A stretch of DNA of 64,000 bases, from the NCBI GenBank assembly GCA_032871835.1, contig CM065297.1, positions 34,853,598-34,917,597 on the forward strand. The letters run 5' to 3'. Source of the stretch: Dipteronia dyeriana. Lineage: Eukaryota; Streptophyta; Magnoliopsida; Sapindales; Sapindaceae. The notes under the pieces are model-generated. The model searched no databases. It was not told the origin of the DNA and worked only from the letters and a program-made list of their open reading frames with translations. A program made the translations under genes and the position numbers. This document shows, piece by piece, positions 22,249 to 34,239 of the stretch (position 1 is its first letter; every line of letters begins with the position of its first letter).

Positions 22249-25200
22249 TGTTAAAGGGATTTTTCAGTAGCATGACATGTAAGAAAAGATAGTGGATAAT
22301 CCGAAATATATGGCAGACCACGTCATTAGAGAATAAAAACAGTTGCTAGTGATTGGCAAGTGGTCGAATGAACTGATCGGTAAGGAAAAGGTCTTAATAA
22401 AGCAGATATGGTCTGGTAAAATAGACCCGATCGGGTATAATACACCAATCGGGTAAAATAAGCTCGGTTGGGTTAAGTCAACTGGTCAACATTCAACCAA
22501 GTCACAATTGATGTTACTGGACGGGTCGATCAGACTGAATGGGTCAGCCAAGATAGATCTAAAGTCTATCAGTAGGGGTGGGCACGGTTCTGTTCTGTTC
22601 GGTTCCGTTCGGTTTTAGACAAAACTAAACTGAACCGAAAATATTTCAGTTCATCTAAAAGTGAACCGGTTTAAACTGAATAAGAAATGGTAACCAAACT
22701 GAACCGAACTGATTTTAATCGGTTCGGTTCATTTCTGTTTTGGACCTAATGGGACTTTTGGGCTTGATGGGCTTAACGAGTCTTTTTTAATATATTTTTA
22801 AATTTGATGGGTTTTTGCCTTATCAGATTCTAATTTTGGGCCAAAGATTTTTAAATTTTAATAGCCCAAGCCCAAAAAAAACTCAAATCAAACTTTACCA
22901 ATCAAATTTAAGTCATAATTCATTCAAAAAAAATCACATTGAATAGGTAGTATGCAGTAAATTCAATTTTCAAAGACATTAAATATACAGTTCAATTTTC
23001 ACAAATTTCATACAGACATGAAACATATAGTTCAATTTTCAAAGATAAAACTCTAAATCACAAATTTAAGTCCCAAATAAAAATTACAATCCAAATCAAA
23101 ATTACAATCCAAATCAAACTTACAACTAAAATAAAAACTCCAAATCACCTAATTAATTAGTAATAACAATAAAATAATACCAATCAGAAAATACAATAAT
23201 GACAGTAAAATACTAAAATAATTCCAACTTCATGGCTCCCGCATTCGTAAATAAAATGGTAATTAGTAATGACAATAAAATAAAAGACTGCATCCATGTT
23301 AGAAGTCTACAAGGCTATCAACATTAGGATTAATTGAATCAATATTAGGATCAATCTCCATCTATTCACAATTTCAAAACTACAATAAGTAATAAAAACC
23401 AACATAACATTATTTTTACTAATTATGACTGAAATATGCATTAATTTCAACCCGTGTAGCTATCTGATAAAAGGTTTTCCATTTTTCACTATTCCTTTTT
23501 AAAAACAGTCCAATCACAACTCAACCATGATTTTTGTAAGATTTTAAGAACACATGTTTCGTTTATATCGAACATAAGATGGACCAGGAAGTACAAGATC
23601 AAAATCAGACCACTTTTAAGTTTAACAGTTAGCAACTTATAACTCAAACATGTTGACAAAATTTGTAAGATTTTTTCATACAAAACCTACCATTCATAAA
23701 ACATCAATGGGTAATGAGTGTTTAAGGACTGTTTTCAAATGCAAATAAAAAAGTAAGCTTTAAAAAATTTCTTTCAATTGGAAGTTGGAACTGAAAGCAA
23801 ACCTGTTTGGATGTTTCCGTAACATCAAAATTGACAAACAATCAATATTCAACATTATCATAGATTCACAAATGATAAAAGGATAAAATTATATCAACAA
23901 GACAACTATTTTTAAAAAAAATATCACAAATGCTAGTATGCCACAGCCCACAGCACAATTATATCTAACATTCCACTGTACTCAAATTTTTTTAAATAAC
24001 TAAATAATGATAAAATTGTTATTTACTTATTTTCATTCTTATCTAATTTTTCCTTTATTAAATTTAATAAGAAATTAAAAAAAAAAACCAGCTTCATGCC
24101 TTCATTGATCAACAAGACAAGTGACAACAACTAAGTAACTAACCTTTAAAGCAACCGAACGAGCTGAAGAAGAGTAGATCGGACGAGATGAAAATCGTCT
24201 CACTGAAGCTTTGGCTAGAGATGAAGACAAGAAAATCAGATGAGCAGAGACCAAATCGAACAAACACAGCATTCATCAGATGTGAAACAAAAAATAATAA
24301 GACAAAAATAAAATTAGAAAAAGAAGACAAACCTTCTTTGAACAACTGAAAGTAGATCAGAGACGAGCGGCGAAGGAGACCATCAGCGATGGAGATGAGA
24401 GGCGAAAGAGACAAGCTGATTAGAGAGCGGTGAAGGAGACGAGCAGATCAGATAGCGGTGAAGAAGACGAGCAGATCAGAGAACGGTGAAGGAGACGAGG
24501 AAGAGATGAGAGAACTGAGAAGTAGAGAAATCGGCGATAGAAGATGAGAAGGCAAAGATTCAATGAATGAAAGAGAAAAAGTGAGTTAAAGTGAGTTAGG
24601 GTTTTTTTTTTTACTTATATAGGGGGTTTAATCGGTTCAAACCGGTTTTTGAGAAACCAAACCGGTTTAAACCGAAATTTTTCTGGTTTTTTATTTTTTG
24701 AACCGGTTTAAACCGAATTCGTTTTACGAACTGAACCGAACACCCTTTTTTTTGTTCGGTTCGATTCCGAACTTAGTGCCCACCCCTACCGATCAGATAG
24801 CAAAATCGGTTGGGGAAGAAACCTGGTCGGGTTTGAAAATGGTTGGTTAAGAGACGCTCAGTTAAGATAGTAACACAAGTTCAACTATGACTCAATTACG
24901 AAGAGAAAAAATCTTACTCAAAAAAGGAATATTTGACCACATTCCAGTAAAGATATATTATTATTTCCTCTTACATATCAAAGAGTCCAGATCAAACAAT
25001 AACTCTGTTCTTCTAGAAGACTATACACCAATCAAGAAATAAGTCATAAACGGACTATTCAATTAGAATCTCGTGAAGGTTCTAATTCAATGTGCAAGAT
25101 CTCTAAAACAAGAAAGAAGTTAAATACGACTCCAACTAGTAACCAGTTCTAATTAAACACCACCATCTTTTCTTACTTGTACAACAAAGATTATGGTTCT

Positions 25201-25582
25201 ATGCACATATAAATAGACCAGTAACCTCACTGGTCAGTCTATCCATTTATGTGTAAAAAAACATAACAGTAGCAAGAGGGAATGAGAGATTGAGATTGAG
25301 TGTGTAATCATTCTATTCATAGTGGACTTCTTCTCTAAGTCACCGGCACCATGTATGTTTCCCGTATTGGGGTTTTACCACGTAAAACATGTGTTTTGTT
25401 TGATTTATCTTTTATTTTTCACTTTTATTACATTATTATTCCCAAATACGAACAAATCGTATCACACCAACGTGGAGAAAGAGACTTTCATTATTTAACC
25501 CTAGACTAGTCAAAGCTTCGATTTACCTATGTGTTAAAGTTTGGCGGCTGACTTTTCAACGATCTAAAAATAACTGTCAACA
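22249..25582 (+). mobile_element. Gypsy-type LTR split by a nested hAT-like element
   Basis: The ends are TGTTAAAGGG (22249) and AACTGTCAACA (25582). Removing the nested element (22573-24788) leaves about 1.1 kb. The right half resembles the LTR of Tat element 3 at 57734-58490: both have GATTATGGTTCTAT followed by a TATAAATAGAC box, and GGGGTTTTACCACGTAAAA / GGAGTTTTACCACGTAAAA. The family relation is seen directly. No primer-binding site follows 25582 and a purine tract precedes 22249, so it is best read as a 3' or solo LTR in plus orientation. Confidence 0.7.
22573..24788. mobile_element. Non-autonomous hAT-like element (2.2 kb)
   Basis: Terminal inverted repeats TAGGGGTGGGCAC (22573-22585) and GTGCCCACCCCTA (24776-24788) are exact. 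Flanking 8-mers TCTATCAG and CCGATCAG match at 6 of 8 positions, the duplication length expected for hAT transposons. Just inside both ends are dense GGTTCGGTT / AACCGAAC and AACCGGTTTAAACCG motifs, typical subterminal repeats of plant hAT-type elements. No transposase is encoded. A ~30-bp repeat (GCGGTGAAGGAGACGAGCAGATCAGA) lies at 24420-24500. It inserted into the LTR above, so it is younger than that LTR. Confidence 0.75.
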
Positions 25583-25960
25583 CTTTATATAAAAAAACGG
25601 TGATAAAAATGATGAAGGGTTTGATGGTGTGTGGGAAAAAAATATTTTAAAAAAAAAAGAAGATGTTTTAGGGTTTGTAAAACAGGAAAAAAAACAGAAG
25701 AGGAAAAAAAATACTAAAGATGGAAAAAAAGAAAAGAAAAGAAAAACCTTATTTTCTAAAAAAAAATTGTTTGTAGTGTCTCTAAAATTGTATTGTTTAG
25801 TAATTATAATTCAACTTAAAATTGTTATTAAAAAAATAAAATGGAATATAAACAAATAATTAATATATTGTTAATTAAAATATAAAACGATTAAAACTTT
25901 TAGCACTTATTTTAACAGTCATAGGGATACTATTAAAACTTTTATGTTCTTATAAGTTAC

Positions 25961-25993
<33 letters not shown>

Positions 25994-27234
25994 GTTAAAT
26001 GCTTAGCCGACTCCAAGACAAATCGCCGCTGGTCAGTGGTGTATCGCCAGCTGAAGAAACCACGTTAGAATATGCTTCACCAACACGTTTTCCGTGCCAG
26101 TGAGCCGGGGCGGACCTCATGGAGGCCGGTGGCCATGGCTCCTTTTGAGTTTTGGCCAACTAAAAACAAATTATAATTCCTTTTAAGAAAATGTGAATTT
26201 TATATTTTAGTAGGATAGATTTTAAGTTTTTATCATTTGGCCCCTCTAATTCCACAATTCCAGTTTCCTCCCTACGAGTGAGTGAGCAGATAATCTCAAC
26301 TTTGGTGGACCCTCAGGCTGGATAACCACCGCTCAGATGCTCATTACGGCCCATCTTGTTTGGAACATAATTAAAAGACAAAAGAATTATTAAAAGATGC
26401 GTGTTGATGCTAATGGAGATTATACTTAACACTCATTCACGATTATCCTTAACACTATTCATTCAAAAAACAAATTATCCGAAATACTCTTTTAAAATTT
26501 GCAATTTATTGTATTGTAGGATTTTTATTTTTGGAGCAAATTTATTGTAGGTCTCTTAAAAATTAATCAAACAATTTTTTTAGAGTTGTGTATCGAAACC
26601 ATTATACTGTAGTAAATCCATGCGACTCTCATTATACGATTGAAATCCAACTCTATTTGATTATATAGATGACAGATCTATACAATCCACTAAAGATTCT
26701 TTACAGTCAACCAAACAATATGGTGAATCTAAACCTCAAAAAACAGGCCTACTATCCCAGCTTGATGTTAGATCTCAGACTTTGTCATCAAAGATTATTT
26801 TTCTCCATTCAATCACTCAATGCAGTCTATCCCTCAAGATTTGGTACACAATAAAGTATCTAGAGCTAAAATCACAAATTTTCACGTGACTCGACTAGAT
26901 TTTATTAGTAATGTTGATTGCCCAAAATTTTAAAAATACTTTGTAGATCATTAGATGACAAGGTGATTATGTAGTAGTGACAAAGCAAAATTCCGAACAA
27001 TGTAGCATCACTCGATGCAAAAGATTGGATAGTAAAAAGCTACTTTCACGAATACATAATTAGTAGAGAGAATCTATTTGCATTAGGAGAAAGAGAAACA
27101 ACCCCTATGAATTTATTCTCACAAACTGCTCAAAATTCACAAGAACTAATTCACAACACAGAACAAAACTCGCTTACACCTCCCTAATTAACACAGATAT
27201 GCAACTGCTGCTGGGGTTTTAATGTTATCCGGCT
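25583..27234. other. Spacer and 3' flank of the peroxiredoxin gene
   Basis: Mostly AT-rich, with an A-run near 25965-25991. A short GC-rich patch (26000-26150, GAGCCGGGGCGGACCTC) resembles degraded transposon-end sequence. No gene is supported. The part nearest 27234 should hold the 3' untranslated region of the peroxiredoxin gene; no clear polyadenylation signal was assigned. Confidence 0.5.
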
Positions 27235-30200
27235 CTATATTGCTGCGAAATACTCTTTGCTGCCCTTTGGGTCGGGCTTCATGGACTTCTCCCCGGGCTT
27301 CCACCCAGCTGGGCATACTTCATCTGGATTTTCCTGCACGTACTGCAAGGCCTGCAGAAATTGTAGGCCGATACACACCAACAAAAGACCAGTTAAAATG
27401 TTACAACAAAACAAATGAACATTGCTAAACTACATTTAAATGGTCAAATCTTAAAAAATGGATCTTCTGATCTCTGTCAATCTTTGTTCATCTGTGTTAA
27501 ATATAATTTACTTACCTGGAGTGTTCTCAGTGTCTCATCAACACTACGGCCAATGGCAAGATTGTTGATGGTAGAGTGCTGGATGACTCCTTCCTTGTCA
27601 ATAATGAAAAGACCCCTTAATGCTATCCCCTGTATTAAAACATATCTTCTTAGTACGGTTGCAGATTATATAGCCACAACGGCATTTCTATAATTCTATA
27701 ATGATGGGAAACTGAATTTACAAGAAAACATCAAACAAAATCAAGCAACTGAGAAAGTGATCAGTAAACAGTGGGAAATTGGTTTATGTGAAGAAAAACC
27801 AGCCCTAGTAACCCACAATAAGTCTCAAGGTCAATGCCCTTTTTTGCAATTCATAAGTATCATAAATTAGTAAATTACCAAAAGTTTTAAGATCTTACGA
27901 GCAGTCCTTGTTCCCCCGAAAAGAGCTGTTTGGACAAGTTAATCATTCAAGTTTTATTGATTAATAATATTTCTAGGATCTTACACGCAGGCAGCAACCG
28001 AACCTTGCTAAATCATTTGGAACAGCAGTATGTCTATCCTTCCAATCTGTGTCATCAGCTCTACTATATGCTGCCTATTCATTAACCTTAACTACAAAAC
28101 AGTATAAGCTCCATGTCTTCAAGTAATGCAAATTTTTCTCGCACTAAAAGCAGCATGTCCAGCAAAGCAAATGTCAAATTCGAAAAAATTACCCACCACA
28201 TAAATTAATTAGCCAACTTCCTCGAATCTATTTACATTTACAGATGACATTCAGGTCTTGTAGTGTTGAAGATCACATGGTTAAGGATGATTTCCCACAT
28301 ACAAAAACCTCACATGCAGCAATTTTCAGTTTTCTTGACCAGAGATATGCATTATGACTGAAAATAAGTAACAGACATAGGCCCAGTTTGGCATTGCTGT
28401 GCTGTGAGGAGAAGTGCTTTTAAAATTGCTGTGGGGGGATTTGCTTTTGGAATTGATGTGGGAAGAATCATCTGAGTGTTTGGTAAACTGGTTTTCAAAA
28501 GTGCTGTGAGAACTAAAAACAATTTCAATGTGTTTGGTAAACTGAAATAAAAAGTGTTGTGAATGTGTAAAATTACTAAAATGACATAGACATCTAAATG
28601 ATACTAATGTGTTATACTTTACATTTTTCTTGTTTATTTGTGTTTAATGTTAAGTGTTATATAATTATGGTCCTTTATTGAATTTATTAGCCCCATTTTT
28701 TATTCTACTTTATTTAATTAATTAGCCCCATTTCTTTATTTCTTTATTTCTTTATTTTAGTCTACTTTATTTTTTTATTTCATTTTTATTCTACTTTATT
28801 GAATTAATTATCCAATTTTTTTTATACAGTTATGGCAACATTTATTTTGTACAGAAATATAAGTCCAATTTTTTTTGTTAAATTTCGTTAAAGGCAAGGA
28901 CAAAGTTGGAAAGTTGGTAAAATTTCATTTAATATCACTGTAACGCGTTTTCTAAAAGCAGAAGCCAAAATCCAAAAGCATGTATTTGTAGCTTTTCAAA
29001 AACTCAGTTGGGAGAAGCTAAAAGTGACCAAAAGCACTTTCCCGTGATTTTACCAAACACCATGTCTTAGGTCCAGAATCACTTTTGGTCTCAAAAGCAG
29101 CTGGGAAAGCAATGTCAAACTGGGCCATAAACCAATGAAGCAGTGCAGCACTATATAAGTATTAATTTTCATTCTGATTATGAGGTATTCAAAACATCGA
29201 CAATGCAAAGTCTTCAGCACGTATGTTAATCAATTTTCAAAGGATAATATGGGTTTGATAATTAATATTTTACTCAAAGATTACACGAGTCTCTGTTTAA
29301 TGTCACGACTCACGATAAGATTCTTCATACATACATTAACTCTCTCACGAATGAAGAAACTTTAAGATGACGAGGAATTTAAGATGCTACATACCGGTTG
29401 TTTTGCACATCAGTGAATATACTACGCTATGGTAAAATCTTTTCAAATGCAAATCTCATCAAGGAAAAACTAAAAAGAAAAATAATACTACTAAAATTCT
29501 TCCTCCCCCTAATGGGCATAAGATGGAGGAGCTGCATTAATCCAACACAGTTAAGTATTTAAATGTGCCCCTATCAAATTTCCTAATCATATTTAATTTA
29601 CACATCCAAGTATGCTAAATTCTTCAACTGCATTGAGTATTACAAAAATAAAATCAAAGAAAGTAAATATGACCTTTAAGTTTAGATCATAGTGAAATTT
29701 GAGGTCTCATACCTGATCAGGGATTAGAACCCCATAAGATTTGGAAATTGATTTGGTTACATCGGAAATTAGTGGATAATTCAAATCACCAAGTCCACCA
29801 GACTTTCTATCTGTTTGGACCCAAGCCAGATGCGAAAACTACAAAACATAAAAAGATACCATCAAGATATTTCAGATTTCAGACTCAATTGTGATCTAAG
29901 TTCTCATACAAGAAAAAAGACTTCAAGTAAAAAATTCAAATGCAGCATCATCATTTAGACATCAAAAATTTGTAAAAGGAAACTATTATGCAGTAGTCAC
30001 TACTTAATTGCTCATGAGTCGTTAATTATAATTCGCTAGGATGATTTTTGGTGACCTAAACTAAATCAGGGTTCCTCAAATAATAGTTTCTTTCAACATT
30101 TTTCCAACCAAGTTAACTTTTTATTGTTATTATTTAGTTGTTTGAGCATTTTTCCTTTCAAATTAAGACTTTATTCTGTATCACTTAAAACAAGCCAACT

Positions 30201-33200
30201 GTGAACAATAATAAACACATGCAAATGTGTATATAGATATGGTCGTGCCGTTGACTCGCACTCAGGACAGCGGAAGAACCTTCAGCATCTACAGCCAGTA
30301 CAAATGTGCTGGCTATTTCACCCCTTAATGGGGTTTCCAACTATGAAGCACGGATACTTCAAAGAGGCCAACGGATCACGTAACGGATTGTGTCGGAGAT
30401 ACGCTTTTTTGAAGTATTCTGATGTTTAAAAAAAAACAAATTGTATTTCCGATACTTTTCAGTTACTATCCGACATGTATCCAATAGTATTAGTTTTTTT
30501 CTTTTTGAAATTGCTATCAAAAAACCTCCATGCAGACACTAAGAATTCAATTATTGATTTGTTGGAGAATTCAAATTTGAATAAAAGAATTAATAAATAT
30601 TTGCACATTGAGAAGGCAGATACTTTGACTTTATATTGCACGTGTAGAATATTAGTTGCTGGAAATTGACAAAGTAAATTCTCAATTAATAGCCGATGGT
30701 TATCCACATTGGAAATCCACATAGCCAATTACATTAACAATTTCAATTTTATACTTGAACAATGCTTTGAAAGAAAAAAAAATACAAACTTTCTAAAGAA
30801 TAAAAAACAGTATCAAAAACAGAAAAGAAAATGGTTGTTGTGTCTAGTGTTAGTCCAACAAATGGCGAAGACTTGACAAAGCCACTTTGGAGATATGTTA
30901 CCATAAGTGATGAGAAGACAACAAATGGTGGTGGTGGTGGAAATATGCATTGGCTTTGTAATTTTTGTATGAAAACTTATACAAGTTCATACACTAGAGT
31001 CAAAGCTCATTTGCTTAAAAAAAAAGGTGTTGGAATTGGAGTATGCAATGTCACAACAGAGGTTTTGTCAGAAGTTACAGTATTTTATAACAAAAATACT
31101 CCAATTTTGTATAACAACAAAAATAAACATAAAATATTATAACTTCTGACAAATCCTCGGTTGTTTCCTAATTCTAGCACCTTTTTGTTTAAGCAAATGA
31201 GCTTTGACTCTAGTGTATGAACTTGTATAAGTTTTCATACAAAAATTAAACAGACACGGCAAAAATTGCCTTATGCAAGTGTCGGACACGTGCCAGACAC
31301 GGCATGACACGTGTCTAACACGAAAAAAAAAAGTGTCGGTTGACCTTTTCCAGCAATCGACGGATGGGACACAGGTGAGACATGGGGTTGACATGGGGGA
31401 CATGGTAAAGACACGACCAGGGCACGGCGGTGGCAATTTTGCAATTAAGTTTTGAAAATACGGGTCAAATTATGAATTTTATAAAGTTTAGGGGTCAAAT
31501 AAAATTTTTGCAAAATTGTAATGTGAGGGTTGTACTTATTCGATCAGTGACTGAAGAGAGGAGAACAAAAACAAAGATATGAGAACTAGAGAAGAGAAAA
31601 AGAGAAGAAGAGAGGAAGAAGAAGAAAAGAGGAAAACGGGAATAAGACAAGAGGAAAAAGGAAAGGGAAGAGGAAGTCGACGCCGCGACGGGCACCGACG
31701 GGTCGACGACGAACGGCAATGAAGAGGAACTCGACGACCGGTAGGACATGACGAAGTCTGTGATCTTCAATTCTTCATTCTTCACTCCACTTCAACAGAT
31801 ATTCTACTATTCTTCACTCCAAGTCTTCATCTTTTCACTCCAAGGATACTATTCTACTATTCTTCACTTCAACAGCTAACATTTGTCTTTATTCGACAAC
31901 ATGTCAACAAATACATTATATAAGATTATTATTAATTTATTATTACTATATTATTCGTGTTTGTGTATACTGTATAAGTGTTTAGACATGAGACATTTTA
32001 AGAATTGTTTTTAATATCATTGAATTCTTGAAACTTGTTGCTTGTGCTTTATTGAATCATTTTTTTATAAATTATTTTTTAAAATATTAAAAATATATTA
32101 TTTTAATTGCCGTGTCCGTGTCCTAGTTTTTAGAGATTTGTCGTGTCCCCGTGTCGCGTCGTGTCGTGTCGTGTCGCCGTGTCCGTGTCTGTGCAAGCTA
32201 GCATATATCCACCACCACCACCATCTGTTGTCTTCTCATCACTTCTGGTACCATATCTCCAAAGCGGTTTTGTCAAATCTTCGCCATTTGTTGTACCAAC
32301 ACTAGACACGGTAGCCATTTTCTTCTGTTTTGAAACTCTGTTTTCAATCTTTAAAAATTCTTTATTTTTATTTTTTTTGTTTCAAAGCATTGTTTAAGTA
32401 TTTGAAAATTGAAATTGTTAATTTAATTGGCCACATGGGTTTCCAATGTAGGTAACCACCGGCTATTAATTGAGAATTTAATTTTTCAATTTCCAGCAAC
32501 TAATATTCTACAAATGCAATACAAAGTCAAAGCATTTGCCTTCTCAAGGTGCAAATATTTATTAATTTTCATCTTATTTAAATTTGAATTCTCAAATAAA
32601 TCAATAATTGAATGCTTAGTGTCTGAATGACGGTTTTTTTACAGCAATTTCAAAAAAAAAAAAATGATACATATCGAAATGTGTGAGAGCGTATCCGATA
32701 AGTATCCGAAAAGTATTGGAAATAAAAAAATTTAAAAAATATCAGAATACTTCAAAAAAGCGTATCCGACACATATCGGTATTCGACACGATCCGATACG
32801 TTATTCGTTGACCTCTTTGAAGTATCCGTGCTTCATAGCCAGCCAGTATCATTGAATTAAGATAGGCAAGAAAATGTAAGTGTTCATGCAAAGGGGCAGG
32901 GATCTAAACATAAATATGAGGTATATCCTCCAAGACTTTACATACGTTCTGCACTATTAGACAACTTTCGCATCTAATCTACCATGTTAAATGAAATATA
33001 TCAGTGCTAAAAACTAAAGAGCTTTGAAGACTACTAGGATAGAATTGAAGGCAGTAAGAACATGAGTATTCGAATAATATTACGTAACTTACCACACTGT
33101 CAATTGAGACTCCCAATATTTCTGTGTTTATCTTCTCAAACTCTGCATGCCGATCACTGAAAGCAGTAATCTCTGAAAGAAGTAGTAAAGAAGAAAAGAT

Positions 33201-34239
33201 AAGAAAACTTTAACATACACAGATACACTATCCTCTAATTTTCAGCTTCCATTTTGTTGGTATTAGACAAACCTGTGGGACAGACAAATGTGAAGTCCAA
33301 TGGGTAGAAAAAGAGAATCACATATTTCTTCCCAATGTATTCCGATAATTTGACCTGAAATGACAGTGCACCAGTTACAAGTACATAAAGTACATGATCT
33401 TAGTTTCACTAAATAATCCAGTTGTTTCAACTTTCAATAAGCCATCACTTTTTGCATAGATCCCCACGTAATGTAATGAAAGCAACTAAGAGCACTACAA
33501 ATTTCTTTAAATATTCTCAGTTCCATCTATCAGTGTAAGAAATCTACATTAATAAATTCCTGGTCAAAAACTGCCTCTGCCTCAAAATCTGGCGCCTTAT
33601 TTCCAACTAGTGGTGCTTCACTCTGCGAAAAGCAGCGAATAGAATCAACACGCATCACAAATCAAACAAATATGATATGAATAACTTTAATGATTAACAA
33701 AAGCTATCAGATACTAATCTATTACAATGTTAGAATCTTGAATCATGCATCAAATCTCTTTAGCGCCACCCGTTCTCACAAATTACATTGAATTAAGGAT
33801 AACTGAGAACATTAACATGATTTTATGTGAAATGAACTTTGCTCAAACTCCTCCTAAAGCTTTAATCCAGGGCACTCAAAGAAAAAACTGTTGACGAAAT
33901 TTAAAATAAATAAATTGGAGCTGCATTTCACTACAGTGTAATTAACAAAGTCAATAAGAAATTAAGAATATAAGCATAATCATTAGATAAATAAAAGAAA
34001 TCTAGAGAGAGATAAGAAAGTAAACATACAGTGGCTTTGACAACAAAGGCCTTTCTGGAATGTGAGCCACGGTTGAAGGAAAGCGACCGAGGGACGCCGG
34101 AGCGGAGGGGTTTGCGGAGGGCGGAGAAGGAACGGGGTATGGTTAGGGTTTGAGAGGAGAGCGTGAGATTGGCGGAGAAGGACTTATGGTTGGGGGCGGC
34201 CATGAGAGTGGTGGCTGTAGCAGAGGCTGAGCAGGCCAT
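27235..34239 (-). CDS. BAS1: 2-Cys peroxiredoxin, chloroplastic
   Basis: Thiol peroxidase that reduces H2O2 and alkyl hydroperoxides in the chloroplast stroma using NTRC/thioredoxins. Exons (minus strand): 34239-34030, 33622-33548, 33354-33273, 33172-33093, 29838-29713, 27629-27516, 27351-27235. All introns are GT..AG, phases join exactly, total 267 aa. The first ~70 residues are Ser/Thr/Arg-rich and hydroxylated like a transit peptide. The peroxidatic Cys lies in FTFVCPTE (about residue 120) and the resolving Cys in EVCPAGW (about 242). GGLG (163-166) and a C-terminal YF (263-264) mark the overoxidation-sensitive eukaryotic type. Length and domain order equal typical plant 2-Cys Prx. The ATG at 34239 is the first in its frame. 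Intron 4 (about 3.25 kb) and intron 5 (about 2.1 kb) are swollen by DNA transposons. No coding damage seen. Confidence 0.97.
28380..29126. mobile_element. MITE-like element in peroxiredoxin intron 5
   Basis: Ends GGCCCAGTTTGGCATTGCT (28380) and AGCAATGTCAAACTGGGCC (29126) form nearly perfect inverted repeats, flanked by ATA on both sides. Terminal GGCC..GTTTGG and a 3-bp target duplication suggest a PIF/Harbinger-type MITE. Subterminal pieces rich in AAAAGCA/TGCTTTT repeat in inverted orientation. No coding capacity. Confidence 0.75.
30831..31080 (+). pseudogene. BED zinc-finger fragment of hAT transposase (left arm)
   Basis: The frame starts [20 protein letters not shown] and continues through a Gly run to [20 protein letters not shown] with LL...G.GI..C following. 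The spaced W, C-x2-C and H, with the [10 protein letters not shown] and G(V)GI blocks, are the BED-type finger at the N-terminus of plant hAT transposases. It binds transposon ends in family members. Only this N-terminal piece is present. Its mirror copy lies on the right arm (about 32318-32192 plus 31250-31140, minus strand). Confidence 0.7.
31251..32191. mobile_element. Nested 0.94-kb element with GTGTC-rich ends
   Basis: It interrupts the right arm of the foldback. The arm reads GGATATATGCTAGCTTG up to 32192 (on the minus strand) and resumes at 31250 with TTTAATTTTTGTATG, as on the left arm. Ends are CAGACACGG (31251) and CCGTGTCTG (32191). Subterminal regions are packed with GTGTCC/GTGTCG or GACACG repeats, a layout of plant non-autonomous DNA elements. 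No coding content; the class is not certain. Confidence 0.6.

Larger units (their letters stand above)
30341..32838. mobile_element. Head-to-head hAT foldback in peroxiredoxin intron 4
   Basis: Both ends read CTATGAAGCACGGATACTTC inward. From each end about 740-760 bp of matching sequence run toward the centre (left arm 30341-31080; right arm 32838 down to 31140 once the nested insert 31251-32191 is removed). Each arm carries the 5' part of an hAT transposase gene, including a BED zinc finger, so two copies of the same transposon end face each other around a ~60-bp spacer. No catalytic domain is present. A transcript across the intron would form a very long hairpin. An 8-bp target duplication was not found. 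Confidence 0.75.

Noticed and set aside
25629..25859. Lys-rich 76-codon frame
   Set aside because: Low-complexity A-rich DNA; no homology features.
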